Source: Rhodospirillales bacterium (GTDB lineage Bacteria; Pseudomonadota; Alphaproteobacteria; SP197). From it: DNA of 64,000 nt. The DNA lies in the NCBI GenBank assembly GCA_014323865.1, contig JACONG010000010.1, positions 62,001 through 126,000 of the forward strand. The letters are read 5' to 3'. Below are positions 28,954 to 37,283 of this stretch, piece after piece. The notes below the pieces were generated by a model. It worked only from the letters and a program-made list of their open reading frames with translations. It had not been told where the DNA came from and did no database searches. Position numbers and translations under genes: made by a program. How positions within the stretch are numbered: the first letter of the stretch is position 1; the number at the start of each line of letters is the position of its first letter.

Positions 28954-28979
28954 AGTTGCGATGGATAGTTGCGATGGAT
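28954..28979. repeat. 13-bp tandem duplication spanning a start codon
   Basis: AGTTGCGATGGAT occurs twice in a row (28954-28966, 28967-28979). Each copy contains an ATG; only the second is in frame with the following oxidoreductase. Confidence 0.85.
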
Positions 28980-30077
28980 GTTGTTGAATCGGTGGTCGTC
29001 GGGGCAGGGGTGATCGGTCTCGCCGTCTCACGGGCCCTGGCTCTGTCCGGGCGCGAGGTGATCGTGCTTGAGGCGGCCGGGGACTTCGGCACCGGGACAT
29101 CGTCGCGCAACAGCGAGGTGATCCATGCCGGTCTCTACTATCCAGCCGGCAGCCTCAAGGCGCGCCTCTGTGTTGCGGGCAAGTGGCGGCTCTACGACTA
29201 TTGCCGCAGCCACGGTGTCGGCTACCGCAACAGCGGCAAGCTGATCGTTGCGACCGACGAAGCCGAGCCTGGAACGCTTTGTGGCCTGAAGGCCAGGGCG
29301 GCCGGGAACGGTGTTGACGACCTCGTGTTCCTCGATGCGGCGGAGGTCGCGGCCCGCGAGCCGGCTCTGCGCGCGGCAGGAGCCTTGTGGTCGCCCTCGA
29401 CCGGAATCATCGACAGTCACGGCCTGATGTTGGCCTATCTGGGCGATGCGGAGGCGGCGGGCACCATGCTGGCGTTGCATGCGCCGGTCGAGTCGGCAGA
29501 GGTGCGCAACGATGGAATCGTGCTGCATGTTGGCGGACCGGAGCCGATGACACTTCTGGCGCGCGAGGTGGTGAACGCTGCGGGGCTCGGCGCAACCGGC
29601 CTGGGCCGTGCCATCAGGGGACTCGATGCGGCGCAGGTGCCCGAGCGCTTCATGGCCAAGGGCAGCTACTACACCCTGCCGGGCCGCTCACCGTTCTCGA
29701 CCCTGATCTATCCCGTGCCGACGAAGGCCGGCCTCGGCGTGCATGTGACGCTGGACCTCGCCGGACAGTGCCGCTTCGGCCCCGATGTCGAATGGGTCGA
29801 CGAGATCGACTACGAGGTCGACCCGGCCCGTGCCGACGTTTTTTATGATGCGGTGCGCCGCTACTGGCCCGATCTGCCGGACGGTGCCCTCCAACCTGGC
29901 TATGCGGGTATCCGGCCCAAGCTGCAGCGTCCTGGCGGTGCGGCGACCGACTTCATGATCCAGGGGCCCGCCGACCATGGCGTGCCGGGACTCGTGAACC
30001 TGTTCGGCATCGAATCGCCGGGCCTGACGGCGTCCCTCGCCATCGCCGATGTCGTGACCGAGAGGCTCGCCGCCTGA
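28974..30077 (+). CDS. NAD(P)/FAD-dependent oxidoreductase, L-2-hydroxyglutarate oxidase-like
   Basis: 367 residues from ATG 28974 ([20 protein letters not shown]); a TTG at 28956 adds six codons. The FAD-binding Rossmann motif [20 protein letters not shown] is at the N-terminus, followed by [15 protein letters not shown], which is typical of LhgO-like members of the DAO family, and the C-terminal [17 protein letters not shown]. LhgO-type enzymes oxidise 2-hydroxy acids and pass electrons to quinone; substrate here unproven. The 295 bases after it contain no recognisable gene. Confidence 0.82.
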   Translation: MDVVESVVVGAGVIGLAVSRALALSGREVIVLEAAGDFGTGTSSRNSEVIHAGLYYPAGSLKARLCVAGKWRLYDYCRSHGVGYRNSGKLIVATDEAEPGTLCGLKARAAGNGVDDLVFLDAAEVAAREPALRAAGALWSPSTGIIDSHGLMLAYLGDAEAAGTMLALHAPVESAEVRNDGIVLHVGGPEPMTLLAREVVNAAGLGATGLGRAIRGLDAAQVPERFMAKGSYYTLPGRSPFSTLIYPVPTKAGLGVHVTLDLAGQCRFGPDVEWVDEIDYEVDPARADVFYDAVRRYWPDLPDGALQPGYAGIRPKLQRPGGAATDFMIQGPADHGVPGLVNLFGIESPGLTASLAIADVVTERLAA

Positions 30078-30372
30078 GTGCCTAGGGCATCGGGCGGTCC
30101 GATGTCGCCATCCGCCGAGGTGTCGAGGTTCCGAAGATCAAGCAGACCCGCAACATCGTCTCCGGCGGCATGGGGGCGTACAGCATGAGGGGCCGTTCGC
30201 CTCCCGGACCCAATTCGGGTCGCGTGAGGTTCCATCGGAGCCAGAAGACGAAACCGGGTCACAACCGCATCCATCTCGTGCGTTCAGCTCGGCGAGGAAT
30301 GTCTCTCGCCGCGCTACCGTCTTCTTGACCGCCTCTCGAAAACCGGAACAAGGTTTCAGACGATGCCGCCGT

Positions 30373-31659
30373 CTAGAATTTTTTATTAAAGTTCAAATTA
30401 CACTCCAAAACATCATATTCATAGAATTCTATATTTGAATTATTATATGTGTAGCCACAAAAAACATGAGGCACAAAACCCTCAACATTCCAGTCATTGT
30501 TTTCCCCTGAAACAATGATACCATAGAACCTGTCCTCGCGCGGCTCTCCTGCCAGGGGGAAGTCTTCATCATAGCTCTTCAGTCCTGCGTTCAAACGAAG
30601 TCCAGTGGTTAGTCCGCCTGACCATGCCTTATCCAATCCCGTGGCAACTTCCAATCCACGATAAATGGAATGAGCTGTCTTTGGGTCGTGCTGAGACACC
30701 GTCACACCTGCATGATACGACAGGCTCGGGCTATGCTGATGTATGAGTCTGGAACTCAAGCTCGAGAACGGCCCCGAATTATGTCGTTGATAAAAATATC
30801 GTATACTCTCATGTCGTAATTGGAAAACCAGGACATCCTTTGAGGTAAGTGCGTGCTGAAGGCCTAAGTTTACCCCAAGCGCGCCGTTATCTGCATCGTC
30901 GCCCTGCCATCCATATCTTGTATAGGCTCCAATGCTGACTCTGGTTCTGTCACTCACCAGCCTTGAGTGTGTGAGACTGAGATTTGCATTCGCTCTCCTG
31001 AACTCGGAAACCCTGTAATAACGTCCAGACAGACCCCACGACAATGTGTTTCGATTTTCAGTTTCGGAAGAAAATCGATAGTATCCGGAAAGACCGGCCT
31101 GCAATCCCACGCCAGATTTGGATTGGGAATCGGGATCGATAACAAATCTTCCTATCAAGCTGTTGTAGGCAAAGTTTTCTGTGCCCCGATTCACGTTTGA
31201 TGACGGCAAAATAGAAAAACTTCCTGTTATGCCAAGCGGATTTTTTTCTCTAATATAGTAGATATATTCTTCATAAACCTGATCCAGTTCCCGAGAGTTG
31301 TCGAGCTCGATCAGTTCCAGAAATGCTCGTTCGGCGAGCGAGTATTTTTCCTCAAGAAGCAAGGTAACTGCAAGCTCTCGTCTTGCATTCATATGGTTTG
31401 GGTTGGCCACCAAAGCATCGTTGAAGAGTAAGATGGCTTCAGAGTAATCGCCATTGCTTTGCGCCACCAGACCTTCAAAAAACAAAATATCTTCTTCTTT
31501 CGGGTCTGATTTTTGCAGCTCATCATATGCTTCCTGAATTTTCCCGGATCGAATGAGTTCGGCTATAAGAAATTCATTTGGCGCAGCGATTGCCTTGCTT
31601 GCAAGTGTTAACCCAAAGATGACAATCAATACAAAAAATGACCGCAAAATTTTAATCAT
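30373..31659 (-). CDS. SLAM-like outer-membrane protein (TPR plus DUF560-type barrel), probably acquired
   Basis: 428 residues from ATG 31659. Signal peptide (MIKILRSFFVLIVIFGLTL, cleavage near AIAA), an N-terminal TPR domain (about 35-140; ILLFNDALVANPNHMNARR, LLEEKYSLAERAFLEL), then a beta-barrel beginning SFSILPSSNVNRGTENF, the motif that opens DUF560 surface lipoprotein assembly modifiers, with alternating aromatic strands to a terminal Phe. SLAM proteins move lipoproteins or haem-binding proteins to the cell surface. Base composition is near 40-45 percent GC against about 65 in neighbours, and codons are A/T-ending, so it is likely foreign. No candidate cargo lipoprotein lies beside it. 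Confidence 0.7.
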   Translation of the reverse strand: MIKILRSFFVLIVIFGLTLASKAIAAPNEFLIAELIRSGKIQEAYDELQKSDPKEEDILFFEGLVAQSNGDYSEAILLFNDALVANPNHMNARRELAVTLLLEEKYSLAERAFLELIELDNSRELDQVYEEYIYYIREKNPLGITGSFSILPSSNVNRGTENFAYNSLIGRFVIDPDSQSKSGVGLQAGLSGYYRFSSETENRNTLSWGLSGRYYRVSEFRRANANLSLTHSRLVSDRTRVSIGAYTRYGWQGDDADNGALGVNLGLQHALTSKDVLVFQLRHESIRYFYQRHNSGPFSSLSSRLIHQHSPSLSYHAGVTVSQHDPKTAHSIYRGLEVATGLDKAWSGGLTTGLRLNAGLKSYDEDFPLAGEPREDRFYGIIVSGENNDWNVEGFVPHVFCGYTYNNSNIEFYEYDVLECNLNFNKKF

Positions 31660-31690
31660 ACAAATCTCCATCGCGATATGTCTCATAACT

Positions 31691-31718
31691 CAGGTCAGGA
31701 TGCGCAGGTCAGGATGCG
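31691..31718. repeat. 14-bp tandem duplication upstream of the SLAM-like gene
   Basis: CAGGTCAGGATGCG occurs twice in tandem, 32 bases upstream of the SLAM-like start codon, near the edge where base composition returns to the host value. Confidence 0.85.
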
Positions 31719-31959
31719 GGATTGAACTTTCACGGTCTCTTTGACAGTACTGGATAATCTTCTTGCGCACAGGTCTGTCAGCATAGCAAGAAATTGCCGA
31801 CGGGTGGCGCTCCTGCGTTCTGCCTGTTCCTCTAGCATGGCAGCATCGTTGGCGTCAACCTTTGGAGCGCTGTTCTGGACGATTCCCTGTGATTCTCCAC
31901 GAGGGTCGGTGGGTTGAACACGCTGGATTCCCATGGCAGGCGCTTTCTGTCGTTGGACA

Positions 31960-32088
31960 GGGCACCGCGGCAGGGCCTCGTCGAAACGATCCGCCTTGGT
32001 GAACCAGTCCTCCCGCATCGCGGCCCAATCGGGATCGGAGGGGCGTCCGAACCGGAAGGTTCAGCACCGTGTCGATGTCGCCGTGCAT
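31960..32088 (-). pseudogene. N-terminal remnant of a DUF924-like protein
   Basis: Minus-strand from ATG 32088 reads MHGDIDTVLN; after a one-base frame change it continues FRFGRPSDPDWAAMRED and WFTKADRFDEAL, matching the opening of DUF924 proteins (VLDFWFG ... WF-K-D-FD). The rest of the protein is absent; between 31690 and 31960 I recognise nothing. It follows the coiled-coil gene by 3 bases, so it was probably its operon partner before being broken, possibly by the insertion carrying the AT-rich gene. Confidence 0.6.
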
Positions 32089-32091
32089 GGC

Positions 32092-32853
32092 TCAAGGATA
32101 GTCGCAGCGCTCGGCGGTGACAAGCGCGAAATTGCGCGGGCCCTCGGTGACGGCAAAGCGATACTCATCCGATCCCACCAGGACAGCGTGGTTGATCGGC
32201 AGATAACCTTCCACCACCTCGGCATCGCCACCGATCGCGATGAAGCTGATGGCGACCGGCTTGGCAGAGTCGTACCAGGCGACGGGATTGTTGTTCGCGT
32301 CACGCGCGGCTTCGCCCTCGCCGAGCACGGACACACGGGTGTCGGCGAACGAGGCGGAGGTGTCGGTCCCGCCGTGGAGATGGGTCTTCACAATGATGCG
32401 TTTGGTGGTGAGCTGGGGATCGCAGCGCCGTTCGTTGGCCACGAGTTCGACCACCTCGGCCACCCGGCCGTGCTCGACGCCTTCGCTGAGGCGGCGTGTC
32501 AGGAGCTGCCACAGGACCGCGTTTTCGCCCTGGGGAACGTCCGTTTCATAGCGCGAACGCCATTCGGCCGCCTCGCCCGTCATGGCGTCGAGATCGGCCT
32601 TGGCAGCGGTTTCCGCGTCGCGGGCCGCATCGATGCCGCTTTCCAGTTCTGCAACACGGTTTTCGAGGATAAGGACACGGTTTTCGCTGTTGCGGCGACC
32701 GGTATCGAAGCAGAACCAGGCGATCGCCGCGAGCGCGGCAACCATGACGAAGGACCGCAGGATACGGCGGTTTCGCCGCTGCCTCGTCTCGCGTCGTGCG
32801 TCTCGAAATCTCCAGCCGCCCTGCCTCAACGACAGCCCTCCCCAAATCTGCAT
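32092..32853 (-). CDS. Membrane-anchored coiled-coil protein of unknown function
   Basis: 253 residues from ATG 32853; the longer frame upstream is not protein-like. Basic N-terminus (about 15-30, RRETRQRRNRRI), one membrane helix (about 33-50, FVMVAALAAIAWFCF), a coiled coil (about 55-95, NRVLILENRVAELESGIDAA) and a C-terminal domain with KRIIVKTHLHGG, VAISFIAIGGDAEVVEGYLP and a final CDYP. I do not recognise the family. The topology suggests an inner-membrane protein with a periplasmic sensor or binding domain. Confidence 0.65.
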   Translation of the reverse strand: MQIWGGLSLRQGGWRFRDARRETRQRRNRRILRSFVMVAALAAIAWFCFDTGRRNSENRVLILENRVAELESGIDAARDAETAAKADLDAMTGEAAEWRSRYETDVPQGENAVLWQLLTRRLSEGVEHGRVAEVVELVANERRCDPQLTTKRIIVKTHLHGGTDTSASFADTRVSVLGEGEAARDANNNPVAWYDSAKPVAISFIAIGGDAEVVEGYLPINHAVLVGSDEYRFAVTEGPRNFALVTAERCDYP

Positions 32854-32921
32854 CGCTCCCGGGCGACGAGTATACGGGCGCGAGTATAAATGCGGCGGTG
32901 CCCATGGCAACGCCGCGCCGG

Positions 32922-33566
32922 TCACATGATCAGATGGCGTCGTAGCACCAGAATGTGGTTGTTCGCGGGCATCTCGATCGCGCGTTCGAACGCCAGCCCG
33001 TGGTCGTGGCCGGTCGACGCGATGTCGTTGAGATCGCGCACACCCCAAAGCGCGTTCTGCCGGCGCAGCATGCGGTCGAAGTTCTGGTTGCTCGGTGCGC
33101 TGTGCAGGCCGTTGAACGTGAACGGGCCATAGAGCAGCAGGTGTCCGCCGGTTTCGAGCAGCTCGGCTGCACCCGCCATGAGCCCGCCGATCGTCTCCGG
33201 TTCGGAGCAATGCAACATGTTGATCGCGACCGTCAGCCCATAGGGTCCCCCGGCCTTCGACCACCAGCCGTCGGCTGTCACGTCGAGGTCGAGGGGCTCC
33301 GGAACGTTGGCAAGGCCGCTGCTCCACGCGGCTTCGCTGATGCGCATCCGCGGGTCGGGGTCACTGGGCTGCCAGACGACCTTCGGATTGGCCTCCGCGA
33401 AGAGCGCGGCATGCTGTCCCGGACCGCTGGCGATCTCGAGGACTGAAAGGCCGGGACGGAGAAACGCCTCGATATGTTCAAGGATCGTCTGTCCGTTGCG
33501 CTCCGCGGCAGGGGCGTGAAGCCGGTCGTCGGCGGAGATGCTTCTGGCGGGTGCCTCGTCAGGCAT
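32922..33566 (-). CDS. DUF938 SAM-dependent methyltransferase-like protein
   Basis: 214 residues. Begins with APAAERNGQTILEHIEAFL, then the SAM motif VLEIASGPGQHAALFA, WQPSDPDPRM, and INMLHCSEPETIGGLMAG and LLLYGPFTFNG. This is the DUF938 family, a class I methyltransferase fold without an assigned substrate in bacteria. It lies 68 bases upstream of the coiled-coil gene on the same strand. Confidence 0.88.
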   Translation of the reverse strand: MPDEAPARSISADDRLHAPAAERNGQTILEHIEAFLRPGLSVLEIASGPGQHAALFAEANPKVVWQPSDPDPRMRISEAAWSSGLANVPEPLDLDVTADGWWSKAGGPYGLTVAINMLHCSEPETIGGLMAGAAELLETGGHLLLYGPFTFNGLHSAPSNQNFDRMLRRQNALWGVRDLNDIASTGHDHGLAFERAIEMPANNHILVLRRHLIM

Positions 33567-33574
33567 GACGGAAC

Positions 33575-34084
33575 TCAGCGGCCCAGCGCCGTGTTGATGC
33601 TGGAGAGCAGCGGTTTCGAGATTTCGCCCGTCGCGCTCAGGCCGGTGGCCGTCTGGTACTCGCGAACGGCCGTGCGGGTGAGGGGGCCGAGCGCACCGTC
33701 CACGGACCCCGGATCGTAGCCGAGATCTGTCAGGCCCTGCTGCACGGCGCGGGTGTAACTCCTGAGTAGCCCTTCGCGGGCGAGCAGCCGTTCGGGCGAG
33801 GCTGTGCCGCCTGCGGCCGCCGCATTGATCTGGTCGAGCAGCGTTTCGCTCGCCTCACCGGTCGCCGCATAGCCGAACTCGGTCTGGAACGCCTTGATCG
33901 CCCGTTCGGTGTTGGAGCCGGCAACGCCATCAGGTGTGCCCGGATCGAATCCCATGGCCACGAGACCGTCCTGGATCGCCATGATCGTCGCTTCGGTGGC
34001 CGCGAGTGCAGGGCCGGCAGTGAGCGCCAGACAGACGGCGAAGAACGGTGCGAGAAGGGGACGGGACGTCGGCCTGGGTTTCAT
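33575..34084 (-). CDS. Secreted protein with two peptidoglycan-binding-like domains
   Basis: 169 residues from ATG 34084. Signal peptide (RPLLAPFFAVCLALTAGPALA) followed by two PG_binding_1 type repeats: AIQDGLVAMGFDPGTPDGVAG with AIKAFQTEFGY (about 35-80) and VQQGLTDLGYDPGSVDGALG with AVREYQTATGL (about 110-160). Probably binds cell wall in the periplasm; no catalytic domain. Ends 8 bases before the DUF938 gene. Confidence 0.82.
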   Translation of the reverse strand: MKPRPTSRPLLAPFFAVCLALTAGPALAATEATIMAIQDGLVAMGFDPGTPDGVAGSNTERAIKAFQTEFGYAATGEASETLLDQINAAAAGGTASPERLLAREGLLRSYTRAVQQGLTDLGYDPGSVDGALGPLTRTAVREYQTATGLSATGEISKPLLSSINTALGR

Positions 34085-34085
34085 G

Positions 34086-34877
34086 TCAGGGTTCCGTCGA
34101 TCTGGCGGTCTTGCCTGTGGCAGCGGTTTCGTACCGGCCCGGGAGTCCCGCGCGGCAGAAACGGCCTCGTCCGGCTTCGGCGAGGACGGTGCCATCGTCC
34201 CACACCAGCTCCCCACGCGCGAGCGTCTTGACCGGCCAACCGGTCACATTGTGGCCTCCGTACGGTGTGACGTCGACATTGTGATGCAGGTTGTCGTTTT
34301 TCTGATGGTTTCGGTCCGCGCGAGGGCCCGGAGGCAAAGGTCGGCGTCGGCGCAGACCGCAATCGTGCCCTTGCGAGGCAGAAGACCGTGTCATGCGCGT
34401 CGGGTTGGTCGCCGTCAGGGCAACGAACTCGTTGACCGTCATCCGGCCTTTGGTGACGCCATCTGGGAACATAGGGGGCAGGAAGGCCTCGATACCGGGA
34501 ATGCCGTTCGCGATCCTGGTGAACGGCGCATCATCGCCATGAACCTTCTTGCTGTCGGCGCTCGCCAGATAGGCGTTGACCGTCTCGTGCAGTGGCTCGC
34601 CTGCCACCTGTCCCACCATCTGTGTTGCGAACGACAGGGGGGTGGTCGTGCCGCCGCAGACGGTGCCACCGCAGGACGGCTGGGCATCGTGGCAATGGGC
34701 GTCGGCCCCGCCGGGAATGACCGGGAGTCCTCCGGCGTCCAGGGTTCCGGTAGCGTCCCCGGCAGGGTCCGCCAGCGCGACGATCATGGCGTCACGAATG
34801 CCGATGCCGCAGCGCACGGTGTCGGCGGCGGTCATCACCATTCCACCACGCACGGAGAGGTCGAGGTGATGGCTCAC
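34086..34877 (-). pseudogene. Collapsed dihydropyrimidinase/D-hydantoinase gene
   Basis: The 263-residue reading starts like a dihydropyrimidinase (DLSVRGGMVMTAADT, LPVIPGGADAHCHDAQPS, CGGTTTPLSFATQM), then jumps from about residue 110 to the C-terminal third (GDDAPFTRIANGIPGIEA, KGRMTVNEFVALTATNP). A frameshift near TRMTRSSASQG is followed by recovery at DLHHNVDVTPYGGHNVTGWP-like sequence. About 200 residues with the carboxylated Lys and metal ligands are gone, and the first metal motif is HCH rather than HTH/HVH. It overlaps the ammonia-lyase gene by 4 bases, so a pyrimidine/amino-acid operon is implied. Confidence 0.82.
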
Positions 34878-36079
34878 AGGCCTTCGCCGATCTCTTCGGG
34901 CGTCCTGCCGACGATCCCGGTGTAGATCGTCGGATCGGTCGCGCCCTCGCTTGCGATCAGCAGGACGTCGGCATCGGGCCCCAGCGACAGGGCGGCCCGG
35001 GCATTCGGATCTGTGGCAACGGCCATGAGGCCGGCCAGGCCCGCGCAGCCGGATTCACCGACCACGAGCGGTGCGTCGGTCTCGCCCGACGCCAGCATGC
35101 ACATCGCCTCGGGCACCAGACGATCGGCAATGGTGATGAAGGCGTCAGCACCCGTCTCGAGAATCGCCCAGGCGAGTGGCGACGCCTCGCCGGCGGAGAG
35201 GCAGGCCATCACCGTCTCGAGAGAACCCAGGCCGTTCGCCATGTGGCCCTGAACGGCGCTCTGATAGATGCAATCGGCCTCATGGGGCTCGACCACGATG
35301 CAGATCGGGCGATCCGCGCCCCAATCCTCCCAGAGCGGCCCGACGGCCGCACAGGCCAGGCCGCCGACACCGGCCTGGACGAACAGGTGGCTCGGGTGTT
35401 CGTCACCCATCTGCTCCATCGCTTCGGCCATGATCACCGTGTAGCCCTGCTTCACCCAGGCGGGGATCTCCTCGTAACCGTGCCGGGACGTGTCGGAGAC
35501 GACAATCCAGCCGTTCGCCTCGGCATCTTCGGCGGCCTGGCGAACGGAATCGTCATAGGTGCCCTCGACCCGCGCGATTTCGGCACCGAAGCCGGCAATG
35601 GCGTCCTCGCGCCCCTGGCTGACGTGCTCGTGTAGATAGATCACGCAGCGCGCCCCGGCGAGGCCCGCACCCCATGCCACGGCGCGGCCGTGGTTGCCGT
35701 CGGTGGCGCAGCACACCGTCACGCCGGCGACCTTGTCCTTCACCCGTCCGGCCATGATGTCGGCGATCGATTCACCGGTCTCGCGCTCCAGGATGCGCAT
35801 GACGCCATAGGCACCGCCGAGCGCCTTGAAACTCTTCAGCGTGAAGCGTTTGGCTTCGTGCTTGAGCCGCAGACGGGCGATGCCGAGCCCGGCCGCCAGA
35901 CCGGGCAGTTCGACCAGCGGCGTGGGCTGATAGCCGGGCCATGCCGAAATGGTGTCGCGCGCGGCCGTGCGGCTTGCGTGATCCATGACGGCGCGCTGGG
36001 CCGGGCCATAGGGCGCGTCGCGCTCGCAGCGCCAGTTGACATGCAGACGCAGGTCTGCGGAGAGAGTCGTGTCTGACAT
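34874..36079 (-). CDS. dpaL: Diaminopropionate ammonia-lyase
   Basis: 401 residues from ATG 36079. PLP fold-type II enzyme that turns 2,3-diaminopropionate into pyruvate and ammonia. N-terminal YQPTPLVELPGLA, PLP-binding Lys85 in LKSFKALGGAYG, DGNHGRAVAWGA, SDTSRHGYEEIP, the glycine loop QAGVGGLACA and GESGCAGLAGL are all as in DpaL/YgeX. In many bacteria it neighbours hydantoinase and carbamoyltransferase genes, matching the broken dihydropyrimidinase that overlaps its 3' end. Confidence 0.92.
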   Translation of the reverse strand: MSDTTLSADLRLHVNWRCERDAPYGPAQRAVMDHASRTAARDTISAWPGYQPTPLVELPGLAAGLGIARLRLKHEAKRFTLKSFKALGGAYGVMRILERETGESIADIMAGRVKDKVAGVTVCCATDGNHGRAVAWGAGLAGARCVIYLHEHVSQGREDAIAGFGAEIARVEGTYDDSVRQAAEDAEANGWIVVSDTSRHGYEEIPAWVKQGYTVIMAEAMEQMGDEHPSHLFVQAGVGGLACAAVGPLWEDWGADRPICIVVEPHEADCIYQSAVQGHMANGLGSLETVMACLSAGEASPLAWAILETGADAFITIADRLVPEAMCMLASGETDAPLVVGESGCAGLAGLMAVATDPNARAALSLGPDADVLLIASEGATDPTIYTGIVGRTPEEIGEGL

Positions 36080-36239
36080 GGCGCGGACACTATCGATCGG
36101 CAAGCCGGGCAACAAGTGACTGTGGCACTTGGCCTTGCGGATGCGGCGGTTAAGATGCGTCCGTCAGGATGTGTCCGTTCCCTGGGCTCCGTGCCTGTGG
36201 TCCAGGCGCAACGAGCACACGGGGGTATGTGGGGGTATC

Positions 36240-37283
36240 ATGCAGTACCGACGACTGGGTCGGACCGGGATCGAGGTCAGCCTGCTGTGTCTGGGCACCA
36301 TGAACTTCGGTTCCAGCGAAACCGAGGCGGAAGGCTTCCGGCAGATGGATTTCTGTCTCGACCGGGGCATCAACTTTCTCGATACGGCCGAGATGTATTC
36401 GATTCCCGTCACGCCGAAGCATCAGGGCAACAGCGAGCGCGTCATCGGTAACTGGATGAAGGCGCGCGGCAGCCGCGACAAGGTGATCGTCTCGACGAAG
36501 GTGGCCGGGCCCGACGAACGCCTCGACTTCATCCGTGACGGCAACCTCCGCCTCGACCGCAGGAACATCGAGCAGGCGATCGACGACAGTCTGGCCCGCC
36601 TCCAGACGGATTATGTCGACCTCTACCAGCTTCATTGGCCCGACCGGGACACCAACACGTTCGGCCAACTCGGTTACACACATCCCACCGAATCCCACCC
36701 AATCCCGCTCGAAGAGACCCTGGCTGTGCTGGGCGACCTCGTGACCGCCGGCAAGGTGCGCACGATCGGGGTCTCCAACGAGACGCCCTGGGGCACGATG
36801 CGCCTGCTGCATCTGGCCGAGACACTGGGCCTGCCGCGTATCGTGACCAACCAGAACCCCTACAACCTGCTCAACCGTACCTTTGAGGCCGGCTGTGCCG
36901 AGATCGCCATGCGCGAGCATGTTGGCCTCCTGGCCTATGCGCCGATGGCCGCAGGCGCGCTGTCGGGAAAGTACCTCGACGGCGCACGGCCCGAAGGTGC
37001 GCGCATGACGATGTATCCGACCAATCGGCGATACCTCGGACCGCCGAATGCGGAGCCGGCAACCCGCGCCTATGTTGAACTGGCCCGGGACCACGGCCTC
37101 GATCCCGGCCTGATGGCGCTGGCCTTCGTCGCCATGCAGCCGTTCATGACGTCCTCGATCATCGGGGCAAGCTCGATGGCGCAGCTCGAAAAGGACGTTG
37201 ACTGCGTCGATCTCGCTTTGAGCGATGACCTGCTCACTGCCATCGAGGACATCCACACCCGCTACACTTATCCATGCCCATGA
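36240..37283 (+). CDS. Aldo/keto reductase (Tas-like)
   Basis: 347 residues from ATG 36240 with GGGGG nearby (TGGGGGTATC). NADPH-dependent TIM-barrel oxidoreductase. MQYRRLGRTGIEVSLLCLG, the catalytic Asp/Tyr in NFLDTAEMYSIP, Lys in VIVSTKVAG, His in YQLHWPDR. The insert DTNTFGQLGYTHP and the EETLAVLGDLVTAGKVRTIG block resemble E. coli Tas. Physiological substrate unknown. Its last 10 bases overlap the next gene. Confidence 0.9.
   Translation: MQYRRLGRTGIEVSLLCLGTMNFGSSETEAEGFRQMDFCLDRGINFLDTAEMYSIPVTPKHQGNSERVIGNWMKARGSRDKVIVSTKVAGPDERLDFIRDGNLRLDRRNIEQAIDDSLARLQTDYVDLYQLHWPDRDTNTFGQLGYTHPTESHPIPLEETLAVLGDLVTAGKVRTIGVSNETPWGTMRLLHLAETLGLPRIVTNQNPYNLLNRTFEAGCAEIAMREHVGLLAYAPMAAGALSGKYLDGARPEGARMTMYPTNRRYLGPPNAEPATRAYVELARDHGLDPGLMALAFVAMQPFMTSSIIGASSMAQLEKDVDCVDLALSDDLLTAIEDIHTRYTYPCP

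Noticed and set aside
30078-30372. Possible short gene between the LhgO-like oxidase and the SLAM-like gene
   Set aside because: Frames on both strands are short or Arg/His-rich and match nothing I recognise; left as intergenic.
31695-32018. 107-codon minus-strand frame upstream of the SLAM-like gene, considered as its cargo
   Set aside because: No signal peptide or lipobox; its first part is a DUF924 fragment and the rest is not protein-like.
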